A stretch of 8,778 nt of DNA from Prevotellaceae bacterium (GTDB lineage Bacteria; Bacteroidota; Bacteroidia; Bacteroidales; UBA932): positions 1 through 8,778 of the forward strand of contig JAITAP010000192.1 in assembly GCA_031284065.1 (NCBI GenBank). The letters are read 5' to 3'. The position numbers and the translations under genes are program-made. This document shows, one piece after another, positions 1 through 6,473 of this stretch. Every line of letters starts with the position of its first letter. Positions within the stretch are counted from its first letter, which is position 1. The notes beneath the pieces are model-generated. The model was not told the DNA's origin, searched no databases, and worked only from the letters and a program-made list of their open reading frames with translations.

Positions 1-90
1 GCAGTACGGCGTATCGCCAACGGGCAATTCATAGCTGATTTTATGCCACAGCAAACCAAGTAATGGCGCTTGGAAAAGGGTGGCTGTCAT
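1..90 (-). CDS. Possible 5' end of an unidentified gene, cut by the window edge
   Basis: An ATG at 90-88 opens a minus-strand frame of 30 codons that stays open to the window edge. It begins MTATLFQAPLLGLLWHK. I do not recognise the protein. The support is contextual: it lies 66 bases after the dinB stop in the same direction, and a good Bacteroidota-type promoter (96-125) sits directly in front of it. The gap between the -7 element and the ATG is only about 5 bases, so the transcript would be nearly leaderless, or the true start lies further left, outside the window. A competing reading is a short plus-strand frame that ends at a TAA at 61-63. Only 30 codons are visible, so the call is tentative. 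Confidence 0.35.
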   Translation of the reverse strand, partial: MTATLFQAPLLGLLWHKISYELPVGDTPYC

Positions 91-95
91 CTCTG

Positions 96-125
96 CAAAA
101 GTACGCTTTCTTGCCCTGCGCCCAA
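96..125 (-). promoter_or_regulatory. Candidate Bacteroidota sigma-A-type promoter
   Basis: On the minus strand a TTG (125-123) is followed after 19 bases by TACTTTTG (103-96). This fits the Bacteroidota -33 TTG and -7 TAnnTTTG consensus exactly, with a spacer in the accepted range. It lies downstream of the dinB stop and points at the possible edge gene. Transcription would start very close to the ATG at 90. The match is seen directly; activity is inferred. Confidence 0.5.
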
Positions 126-156
126 TTCGTAGCGACATTCGGCGCGGCGCGCGCAG

Positions 157-1233
157 TCAAAATAAATTCAGCTCCAGCTGCGTGTACTTTTTCTCCGGCT
201 CGTCGCCCGCATTGCTCACGCCCAGCCCCAGCAGGCGCACCTTTTGCTGCGACAAATCTACCTGCCGCAGGATTTCTTTGGCGACATTCCACAAAAACCG
301 AAAGTCGGTTACCCTGCACGGAAACGTTTTGCTGCGCGTAATGACCTTAAAGTTCGCGTACTTCACCTTTACGGTGATGGTTTTCCCGAAAAACGCATCC
401 TCTTTTATCCGCTGCATTACCTCGTTGGCGAGGTGGTAGAGCTCCACGTTCAGCAGCACCGGCGAATCCTTGTCGTGTAGGAACGTGCTCTCCGCGCTGA
501 CGGATTTTGTAATGCGGTTGGGCGTTACCTCGCGCAAATCTATGCCTCTGGCTTGCCCGTAAAGGGTGTGCCCGATTTTTCCGAAAGTACGGGCTAACTC
601 TGCCTCCGAGCGCTGCCTTAAATCCCGGCCGGTAAAGATACCGCAGCTGTGCATTCGCTGCGCCGTTACTTTTCCAACGCCAAAGAACTGCTCAATTTTC
701 AGGGTTTCAATAAACTTTTCGGCGTCTTGGGGCAAAACGACAAAAAATCCGTTCGGCTTTTTGTAGTCGGAGGCAATTTTTGCCAAAAATTTGTTGTACG
801 ACACTCCGGCGGAAGCCCGAAGCCCTGTTTCGTCGAAAATTCTGCGCTGAATTTCTTTGGCAATGATGGTGGCAGAGGGAATGTTTTTATGGTTTTTGGT
901 TACATCCAAATAAGCTTCGTCCAGCGCGAGGGGCTCTACCATGTCGGTGTACTCCAGAAAAATGGCGCGCAGCTGTAGGGATACGTCATGGTAAACGTCG
1001 AAGCGCGGCGTAACAAAAATCAGGTTCGGGCACTTTTTTTTTGCCGTAACGGACGGCATTGCCGAGTGCACGCCGTAAGCCCGCGCCTCGTAGCTGGCAG
1101 CCGACACAACTCCCCGCAGGTCGGGGTGTCCCACCGCCACAGGTTTTCCCCGATAGGCTTCGTTGTCGCGCTGCTCAACCGAAGCGTAAAAGGCATCCAT
1201 ATCAACGTGGATGATTTTACGAATTGTAGCCAT
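157..1233 (-). CDS. dinB: DNA polymerase IV (Y-family translesion polymerase)
   Basis: A 358-residue Y-family polymerase of normal DinB length. It is a low-fidelity enzyme that extends past damaged bases and distorted primer ends. The palm begins with IHVDMDAFYASVE: D11 is the first catalytic aspartate, and Y16 sits at the usual steric-gate position that excludes ribonucleotides. PLALDEAYLDVT carries the second catalytic pair, D105 and E106. YNKFLAKIASDYKKPNG (146-162) is the conserved fingers/palm segment. FFGVGKVTAQRM (183-194) is the helix-hairpin-helix of the thumb, and the little finger spans roughly 240-340. The last seven residues, QLELNLF, form a beta-clamp-binding motif. The ATG at 1233 is preceded by AGGAAG five bases upstream, an unusually good Shine-Dalgarno match for this phylum. 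It is the last gene of the dut-TPR-envC group, 27 bases after envC. An A9 run in the minus strand (1042-1034) encodes part of a KKK stretch. No LexA site was identified. Confidence 0.95.
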   Translation of the reverse strand: MATIRKIIHVDMDAFYASVEQRDNEAYRGKPVAVGHPDLRGVVSAASYEARAYGVHSAMPSVTAKKKCPNLIFVTPRFDVYHDVSLQLRAIFLEYTDMVEPLALDEAYLDVTKNHKNIPSATIIAKEIQRRIFDETGLRASAGVSYNKFLAKIASDYKKPNGFFVVLPQDAEKFIETLKIEQFFGVGKVTAQRMHSCGIFTGRDLRQRSEAELARTFGKIGHTLYGQARGIDLREVTPNRITKSVSAESTFLHDKDSPVLLNVELYHLANEVMQRIKEDAFFGKTITVKVKYANFKVITRSKTFPCRVTDFRFLWNVAKEILRQVDLSQQKVRLLGLGVSNAGDEPEKKYTQLELNLF

Positions 1234-1260
1234 TGCTGCTTCCTGAGTTTTATCGTCGTG

Positions 1261-2478
1261 CTAAGTTCTTTTGGAAAGCCATTCCTCCGGGTTTTGCTTG
1301 GCGGTTTGCTTCCAGAGCTCAAAGTGCAAGACAGCGCGGGGGCTATCGGGCGCGGGGGCGACCATGCCAATGGGCTGATTTGCGCGAACAGCGTCGCCAA
1401 CGCGCACGGTAATTCCTTTGAGGTGCGTGTAAACCGTATAGTACAGCCCGTGCTGAACGAGTACGCTTGTTGCCGAACCTGTGCTAAATATTCTGCGCAC
1501 AACGCCATCCGCCACAACGGATACCACTGCGCCGTCGGTGGTGGAAAGATCTACGCCGTTGCTGGTAACCTTAATTCCCTTGAGCACCGGATGCTCGTAA
1601 ACTCCAAAATGGGTTACCACAATGCTTCGCGCCACCGGAGGCGGCAGGCTTCCGTGCTGCTTCTCAAACTTGAGGGTCAACGCATGTTCGTCGGCTACAA
1701 ATTTTGCCGCTATTTCCTTGCTTTTCTTTTCAATTTCGCGCCGGCGTTTTTCTTCGCGGTGAGCTTCTTCGGCAATGGCGGCCTGTATTTGCGTGTTGAG
1801 CTGGGCGGCTTGCCTTTTCTTTGCCTCCAAATCCCGCTTCAGCTCTGTTTCTTTGGCTTGCAGGGCGTATATGGCCGATTGGTACTCTTTTTCTTCGGCG
1901 TCCAGGGCGAGCAACTCTATGGTTTTTTGGTTAAGCAAGTACTGCTGCTCTGTCTTTTTTACCATGAGCGCCGAGAGGTTGCTTTTCAGCTCTTCGCTCT
2001 GCCGGGAGATTGTTTTTGCCTGATTAATGCGGTGCGTGGAGTAGGCTTTGAGGTAGGTAATGCGCCAGTAAGCCTGATCGAAGTCGTCGCTACTCAGGAC
2101 GAACATGAGCTGCGTGTAGGGCGTGCGGTTGCGGTAGGCAAAGTTTAGCATTTTGGCGTAGTTCTTTTTGAGGCTTGCCAATTCGTCGTACAGGGCGGCT
2201 ACTTTTTTTTGCTTGGCCACAATTTCTACCGAGAGCGTTGCCAGCTGCTTGTCTATTCCCCCAATGTACTGCCGGCGAGAGGCAAGGTTGGCCTGAATGA
2301 GGCTGAGGTTGTCGAGGCTTGCCTTTTGCTCCGATTGCGTCTGGTTAATGAGCGAGTTGGTGTAGGCAATATCCTTTTCTATCTGCGTTTTTTGCCGCTC
2401 AAGGTTTTGAACGACATTTTGCGCAGACGTTAAGGTTATCCACAACATCAACACCGGTATGGCAACAATATGCTTCAC
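1261..2478 (-). CDS. EnvC-like murein hydrolase activator (coiled coil plus degenerate LytM domain)
   Basis: A predicted secreted protein of 405 residues when started at the GTG at 2478. That start gives a clean signal peptide (KHIVAIPVLMLWITLTSA, cleavage near residue 19) and makes GTGA, a 4-base overlap with the TPR gene stop. A longer frame from TTG at 2547 would bury the signal peptide behind a basic extension and is rejected. Residues 20-265 are rich in charged heptad-like sequence, a long coiled coil. Residues about 285-405 form a LytM/M23 fold. The usual H-x-G-x-D is SNGVD, so the histidine is lost (S306) and D310 kept. The usual HLHFE is VLHFE, so one histidine is lost (V383) and H385 kept. 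This is the EnvC pattern: E. coli EnvC has a non-catalytic LytM domain that activates amidases through its coiled coil at division. By analogy this protein probably activates a periplasmic amidase; that is inference. An A8 tract lies at 2210-2203. Confidence 0.85.
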   Translation of the reverse strand: MKHIVAIPVLMLWITLTSAQNVVQNLERQKTQIEKDIAYTNSLINQTQSEQKASLDNLSLIQANLASRRQYIGGIDKQLATLSVEIVAKQKKVAALYDELASLKKNYAKMLNFAYRNRTPYTQLMFVLSSDDFDQAYWRITYLKAYSTHRINQAKTISRQSEELKSNLSALMVKKTEQQYLLNQKTIELLALDAEEKEYQSAIYALQAKETELKRDLEAKKRQAAQLNTQIQAAIAEEAHREEKRRREIEKKSKEIAAKFVADEHALTLKFEKQHGSLPPPVARSIVVTHFGVYEHPVLKGIKVTSNGVDLSTTDGAVVSVVADGVVRRIFSTGSATSVLVQHGLYYTVYTHLKGITVRVGDAVRANQPIGMVAPAPDSPRAVLHFELWKQTAKQNPEEWLSKRT

Positions 2479-4277
2479 TGCTTTACTTTGCTTATTTTTT
2501 CCTGCAATTGCGGCGAGTCGCCGCCACTTTCTACTACGCGCTGCCAATAAATCAGGGCATTGCTATACTCCTTGAGCTTGTAGAGCACATCTCCGTAGTG
2601 CTCCAGCATCACCGGCTCTTTGTCGCCGCCCTTTACCAGCGCCTGCCGAAAAATTTGCTTTGAATCGGCGTACTTTCCCATGCAGTACAAAATCCACGCA
2701 TAGGTATCGAGGTAGGTTGGGTTGTTGGGCTCGGCGTCGATGGTTGCCTTGCTCAGCTTCAGCGCTTTTTTCAGCTTTCTGTTGCTCAGGCTCAGGTAGT
2801 AGGCGTGGTTATTCATCACCGAGTAGCTGGCAGCGTCAAGGCGGAGCGCCATGTCGAAGTATTTATCGGATTTAGCGTATTTTTTCAGGAAAAAGTAAGC
2901 GTCGCCCAGCGAGGAGTAGAGCTTCACCAAGAAAGCGGTGTCGGCGGGCGCGGCGTGGTGTTTTTTGGCTTGCAGGAAAGCGTTGAGTGCGTCGGGGTAA
3001 TTTTTTTGCTGAAAGTAGGATATTCCCTTTACAAAAAACGCCCTGTACTTGTCGGGCAGCACCCGGGCGTAGCCGTCGGCTTCGTGCAGCAGCAAATCCC
3101 ACTCCTGACGGCTAATCAATAAATCCAGGTAAAGCTGCCACACCTCGTAGAACGCAATGGATTCGCCAGCGTAGGTAGAAAAGAACCGCGATTTTTGTCC
3201 ATTCAAAATTACATCGCGCAAAGATTCGTCATTTTCGCCCCTCAGCGTTATTAGCTTCAGCACGTTGAGGGCGTACTCCAACCTGCCGGTTTGAAGAAGG
3301 TAGGTAGCGTAAAGTTCTTCCTGCCGGTAGCTGTACACGGCTCTTGCCAAAGCGTACAGGGAATCTATCGTAGCGGTGTAGTCGTGCTCTACGGAGGGGA
3401 AGCGTTGCAAGAAGGCCAGCACCTGCAACTTTTGCAGGGCAGGGGTTGCCTCGCTGGAGAACAGCAGCAGCAGGCTGCGAAAGTAGCCGTTGAAGTTGGA
3501 CGTGCGGCGGTAGTAGTCCGACAAGGTTACCTGAAGCTCATACGAGGTAGAGTCGAGCTCTTTGGCCTGCAAAATTGCCTCAAAAGCGAGCGAATCGGAC
3601 TTGGCAGCGCCGTACAGCTCGGCAAGCAAAAGCCGGTATTGCTGCACGTCGGGGTGCAGGGCGGTCAGCCGCTTTACCTCTGCAATGGCTTCGCCAATTT
3701 TTCCTTGCTTAAACAGAATGTTTTGCATGGAGAGTACGTTTGCCTCACTTGTCCCAAATTTTTGCCTGTGCTGCATGAGTAGCTGCTCCGCCTCCTCGTA
3801 CAGCCCCTGAGCGTCGTAAAGCGTCAGCAATCCGTAGTAGGCTTCCGCAATTTGGGGATTTTGCGCAATGGTTTTCTTAAAAAAATACCGGGCGTCCGCA
3901 CCGGCGTCTGCGCAGAGCTGCGCGAGGTGCAGGGTGTACCATACGTTTGCCGAGTCGAGCATGTAGGCGGCTTTGGCAAGCTGGCGCGCCTCCACAGGCC
4001 GGTTAGCCAGCGCGTAGATGTTGGACAGCTCGTAGTAGCAGGCGTCGCAGTACGGGTCGGCTTTGATGGCTTTTTCGAAGCAGTACGCCGCGTCGTTGGT
4101 TTCGCCAAGCAAGAGCCGCTTTTTTCCTTCGCAAAAAAAGTAAATCTGCTCCATGCGCCTGCGCTCGGGCACAACCTTCCGTTCGCCCGCAGGAGGCGTT
4201 GGCAGCTTGGCCCCAATCGCTACCGGCATGGCAGAGCTGAGGAAAAAAAGAAAAAATATGTTTTTTAAACGGCTCAC
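2475..4277 (-). CDS. Secreted tetratricopeptide repeat protein
   Basis: About 600 residues with an N-terminal signal peptide (SRLKNIFFLFFLSSAMPVA) and many TPR motifs. The clearest repeats, counted from the GTG start, are near residues 42-75, 78-110, 143-178, 455-488, 519-553 and 557-590; the middle is more diverged helical repeat. TPRs are protein-binding scaffolds, so it probably holds an envelope complex together in the periplasm or at the outer membrane. No partner is visible in the sequence. The start is uncertain: GTG at 4277 puts the signal peptide right at the N-terminus and is preferred over TTG at 4292, which adds five residues. Neither has a Shine-Dalgarno. It follows dut by 35 bases and its TGA overlaps the envC GTG, so the two are likely translationally coupled, which suggests a role linked to the EnvC-like protein. 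From memory, related Bacteroidales loci carry a DUF4292 lipoprotein gene between this TPR gene and envC; none is present here. Confidence 0.85.
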   Translation of the reverse strand: MSRLKNIFFLFFLSSAMPVAIGAKLPTPPAGERKVVPERRRMEQIYFFCEGKKRLLLGETNDAAYCFEKAIKADPYCDACYYELSNIYALANRPVEARQLAKAAYMLDSANVWYTLHLAQLCADAGADARYFFKKTIAQNPQIAEAYYGLLTLYDAQGLYEEAEQLLMQHRQKFGTSEANVLSMQNILFKQGKIGEAIAEVKRLTALHPDVQQYRLLLAELYGAAKSDSLAFEAILQAKELDSTSYELQVTLSDYYRRTSNFNGYFRSLLLLFSSEATPALQKLQVLAFLQRFPSVEHDYTATIDSLYALARAVYSYRQEELYATYLLQTGRLEYALNVLKLITLRGENDESLRDVILNGQKSRFFSTYAGESIAFYEVWQLYLDLLISRQEWDLLLHEADGYARVLPDKYRAFFVKGISYFQQKNYPDALNAFLQAKKHHAAPADTAFLVKLYSSLGDAYFFLKKYAKSDKYFDMALRLDAASYSVMNNHAYYLSLSNRKLKKALKLSKATIDAEPNNPTYLDTYAWILYCMGKYADSKQIFRQALVKGGDKEPVMLEHYGDVLYKLKEYSNALIYWQRVVESGGDSPQLQEKISKVKQ

Positions 4278-4312
4278 AAGTTCAGCAAACAAAATAAAAA
4301 TTCAACAGCTTG

Positions 4313-4747
4313 TTACCCCAGCCCCGTATGCCCAAATCCTCCGGCTCCGCGCGCGGTTTCGCTCAACGCCTCAACGGGCTTCCAGCGGATGCGCTCAAAC
4401 CGGGCAACTACCATTTGCGCAATGCGCTCGCCGGGCTTGAGCATAAAAATTTCGGTTGAGAGATTTACCAGCGCCACCTTCAGCTCGCCCCGGTAGTCCG
4501 GGTCGATGGTGGCCGGCGCGTTGACTACGGTTATCCCGAACTTCCACGCCAACCCGCTTCGCGGGCGAACCTGCGCCTCGCAGCCGTCGTGGAGCTCAAT
4601 AAAAATGCCCGTAGGCACAAGCAGCCGCTGCATGGGCTTGAGGATGGTATCTTCGTCTATGTTGGCGCGCAAGTCAAGGCCTGCCGAAAACTCGGTGGCG
4701 TACTCCGGCAAGGGATATTTTGAGGTATTAATAACTTTTATTTCCAT
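4313..4747 (-). CDS. dut: dUTP diphosphatase (trimeric dUTPase)
   Basis: A 144-residue protein of the usual length for trimeric dUTPases. It hydrolyses dUTP to dUMP and pyrophosphate, which keeps uracil out of DNA and feeds dTMP synthesis. All five family motifs are visible: AGLDL (22-26), RPRSGLAWK (61-69), NAPATIDPDYRGE (76-88) with the catalytic D82 and the uracil-stacking Y85, PGERIAQMV (105-113), and RGAGGFGHTG (133-142), whose phenylalanine closes over the base. Small departures are A79 where glycine is usual in motif 3 and H140 where serine is usual in motif 5; neither should abolish activity. The ATG at 4747 has only a distant AGGAG (4768-4764, 16 bases upstream), too far to act as a normal ribosome binding site. 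It is the first gene of the dut-TPR-envC-dinB group. The AT-rich stretch upstream must carry the promoter, but I see no confident match. Confidence 0.95.
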   Translation of the reverse strand: MEIKVINTSKYPLPEYATEFSAGLDLRANIDEDTILKPMQRLLVPTGIFIELHDGCEAQVRPRSGLAWKFGITVVNAPATIDPDYRGELKVALVNLSTEIFMLKPGERIAQMVVARFERIRWKPVEALSETARGAGGFGHTGLG

Positions 4748-4749
4748 CG

Positions 4750-4860
4750 GATAATTATGATTTCTCCTGATATAATTTTATACTATTGACCGGCTAAGTT
4801 ACGGTTTTATTTTTATATATTTGATAGCTAATTGGTTAAAAAATGTCGCCTTAAAATCTA
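4750..4860. other. AT-rich leader region upstream of dut
   Basis: This stretch is strongly AT-rich compared with the flanking genes and must contain the start signals of the dut-TPR-envC-dinB group if it is transcribed separately. On the minus strand the nearest match to the Bacteroidota -7 element TAnnTTTG is TAACTTAG (one mismatch, around 4804-4797), without a TTG at the right distance. On the plus strand TATATTTG (4816-4823) matches exactly but also lacks a well-spaced TTG. No gene is visible. Confidence 0.4.
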
Positions 4861-4944
4861 CCAAGTCCCTTGCGGGACTTTACACGTTCTTCGTGCGCCT
4901 CCGCAGGTTTTAGCCTGCGGTCAAAGTATCGTCCCTGCGGGGGG
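4861..4944. repeat. Cluster of short hairpins between flippase and dut
   Basis: Several inverted repeats follow each other: AAGTCCC/GGGACTT (4863-4869 with 4874-4880, 4-base loop), CACG/CGTG (4883-4886 with 4892-4895), CCGCAGG/CCTGCGG (4901-4907 with 4914-4920, 6-base loop), and a weaker CCC/GGG (4933-4935 with 4939-4941). The units share words such as CCTGCGG and TCCC..GCGGG. They separate the two convergent-free, same-strand operons. Possible roles are weak transcription termination or mRNA 3' end protection for the flippase operon, or a REP-like dispersed repeat. No U-tract follows them on the minus strand, so a classical terminator for that operon is not supported. Confidence 0.7.
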
Positions 4945-4976
4945 TATGAAAACCTTTTTTTAGAGCGTAAAATGCT

Positions 4977-6473
4977 TCATCCTCCGGCGCTGCGCTGCCT
5001 GTAGGCGCGTATCAACCCTTTTCCGTCACGCAAAATTGCTACGGCAAGGTAGGCGAACAAAAGCGCGGCGGAGAGCGCGGTTTTACCAGCAAACCCCAAA
5101 TCGAAGCGTTGGCAACATGCAAAGATAGCGTAAATAGCCAAACCTGCGAAAACGTAAAAGCCGATAGCTTTCAGGTCGTAGCGTATGGGGTAAAATTTTT
5201 GCCCCATTACGTAGCTGACGAGCAGCATTACAGCGTAGCTGAAAAAGTGCGCCCACGCTGCGGCATGGTAGCCGTAGCGGGGAATGAAAATAACGTTAAC
5301 AAGCACCGTTACCACCACGCCGGAAAGGGTAATGTAAACGGCATACTTTGTTTTTTCCGACAGCTTGTACCACATCGACAGGTTGAAAACCACGCCGAGC
5401 AGGAGGTTGGCAAACAGCATTACGGGGACAATGCCAATGCCCTCGCGGAAACTTTTGCCGGTAAAAAGTGCAAATATATCAATATTAAGCGAAACCAGCA
5501 AAAATATAAACATGGCGCAGATAACAAAATACTTCATAACCTGAGCAAAAATGGGGCGGGCGTCGGTTTTTTCGGCGTACGAAAAGAAAAACGGCTCTGC
5601 GGCGTAGCGAAACATTTGCACAAAGAGCACCATGAGCACCGCCAGCTTTGCGTTAGCGCCGTACACGCCCAGCTGGTCGAGGGCAAGGGACGGGTCGGCG
5701 TAGAAATGCCTGAACAGGACGCGGTCGAGGTAATCGTTGGCAATGCCCGGCAGGCCTGCAACGAGCAGGGGTAGCGAGTAAACAAGCATCTTTTTGAGCA
5801 AGGCCGGCGAAAACGAAAGCTTAACGCCCAAAATGACGGGCAGCAGCAACGCCAGCGACAGCAAGCTACTCAAGAGGTTGGCGGTGAATATGTAGCCCAC
5901 GCTTACTTCGGGTGAAAAGAAGCGAAGCAGAAGCGAGTTGGGGCGTTGCGCAAGGTAGGGGGGCAGGAACGTGAAGAACAGCACGCTGACGAGCACGTAA
6001 AACAGCACGTTGAGCAGCTTGAAAAGCGCAAAGGTCTTTGCCTTGCGCAGCAGGCGAAGGCGGGCAAAAGGAATTGCCGTAAAAGCGTCGATGGCCAGTA
6101 TTGCCGCCATTTGCAGCACGTAGGAGCGGTTGTCCGGGTAGCCCATCCACGCGCTAAGCCCCGAAAGGTTGAGCGCAACCGCGCCAAAAAACAAAATCGA
6201 CGTGGTGAGCAGCGACAGCATTGAGGTGCTGAAAACCGTGTTGGGGCGCTGGTTGGAGCGGGACGCAAAGCGGAAAAATCCCGTTTCCATGCCGTAGGTG
6301 AGCAAAACCAAAAGAAAGGTTGCGTAGCCGTAAAACTCCGTGAATACGCCGTACTGCGCCCTGTCGAGCACGCGCGTGTGGTAGGCCACCAGCAGGTAGT
6401 TGATGAGGCGCGCCACGATGGTGCTAAACCCGTAAATTGCCGTATCGCCGGCCAAGCGCTTGAGTGGATTCAT
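4977..6473 (-). CDS. Polysaccharide/lipid flippase of the MOP superfamily (Wzx-like)
   Basis: A 498-residue integral membrane protein with roughly 12 to 14 hydrophobic segments. It starts MNPLKRLAGDTAIYGFSTIV and continues with an amphipathic VARLINYLLVAYHTRVL helix followed by AQYGVFTEFYGYATFL, the typical N-terminus of the polysaccharide biosynthesis (Wzx/RfbX-like) family. Members move undecaprenyl-linked glycans from the inner to the outer face of the cytoplasmic membrane; MurJ, the lipid II flippase, belongs to the same superfamily. The substrate cannot be read from the sequence. No glycosyltransferase or polymerase genes surround it, as would be expected in an O-antigen or capsule cluster, which suggests a core rather than strain-specific substrate. 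Its ATG overlaps the dxr stop in ATGA (6470-6473), so translation is probably coupled. It is the last gene of the group, followed by the hairpin cluster. Confidence 0.85.
   Translation of the reverse strand: MNPLKRLAGDTAIYGFSTIVARLINYLLVAYHTRVLDRAQYGVFTEFYGYATFLLVLLTYGMETGFFRFASRSNQRPNTVFSTSMLSLLTTSILFFGAVALNLSGLSAWMGYPDNRSYVLQMAAILAIDAFTAIPFARLRLLRKAKTFALFKLLNVLFYVLVSVLFFTFLPPYLAQRPNSLLLRFFSPEVSVGYIFTANLLSSLLSLALLLPVILGVKLSFSPALLKKMLVYSLPLLVAGLPGIANDYLDRVLFRHFYADPSLALDQLGVYGANAKLAVLMVLFVQMFRYAAEPFFFSYAEKTDARPIFAQVMKYFVICAMFIFLLVSLNIDIFALFTGKSFREGIGIVPVMLFANLLLGVVFNLSMWYKLSEKTKYAVYITLSGVVVTVLVNVIFIPRYGYHAAAWAHFFSYAVMLLVSYVMGQKFYPIRYDLKAIGFYVFAGLAIYAIFACCQRFDLGFAGKTALSAALLFAYLAVAILRDGKGLIRAYRQRSAGG

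Noticed and set aside
141..154. GC-rich alternating stretch after dinB as a terminator
   Set aside because: The self-complementary run has no workable loop and no T-tract follows on the minus strand.
988..2148. Long plus-strand open frame (386 codons) opposite dinB and envC
   Set aside because: It lies antisense to two well-supported genes, has a composition typical of a shadow frame (rich in V, G, L, R and C with no domain), and no promoter or start signal.
4861..4944. CRISPR array
   Set aside because: The palindromes differ from one another and are not regularly spaced direct repeats with spacers.
4931..4961. Rho-independent terminator on the plus strand
   Set aside because: A T7 run is present, but the stem directly before it is only 3 bp and no plus-strand gene lies upstream. 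Kept only as part of the hairpin finding.
5109..5774. Plus-strand open frame of 221 codons opposite the flippase
   Set aside because: Antisense shadow of a membrane protein gene; hydrophobic codons read backwards give the H/K/N-rich composition seen.
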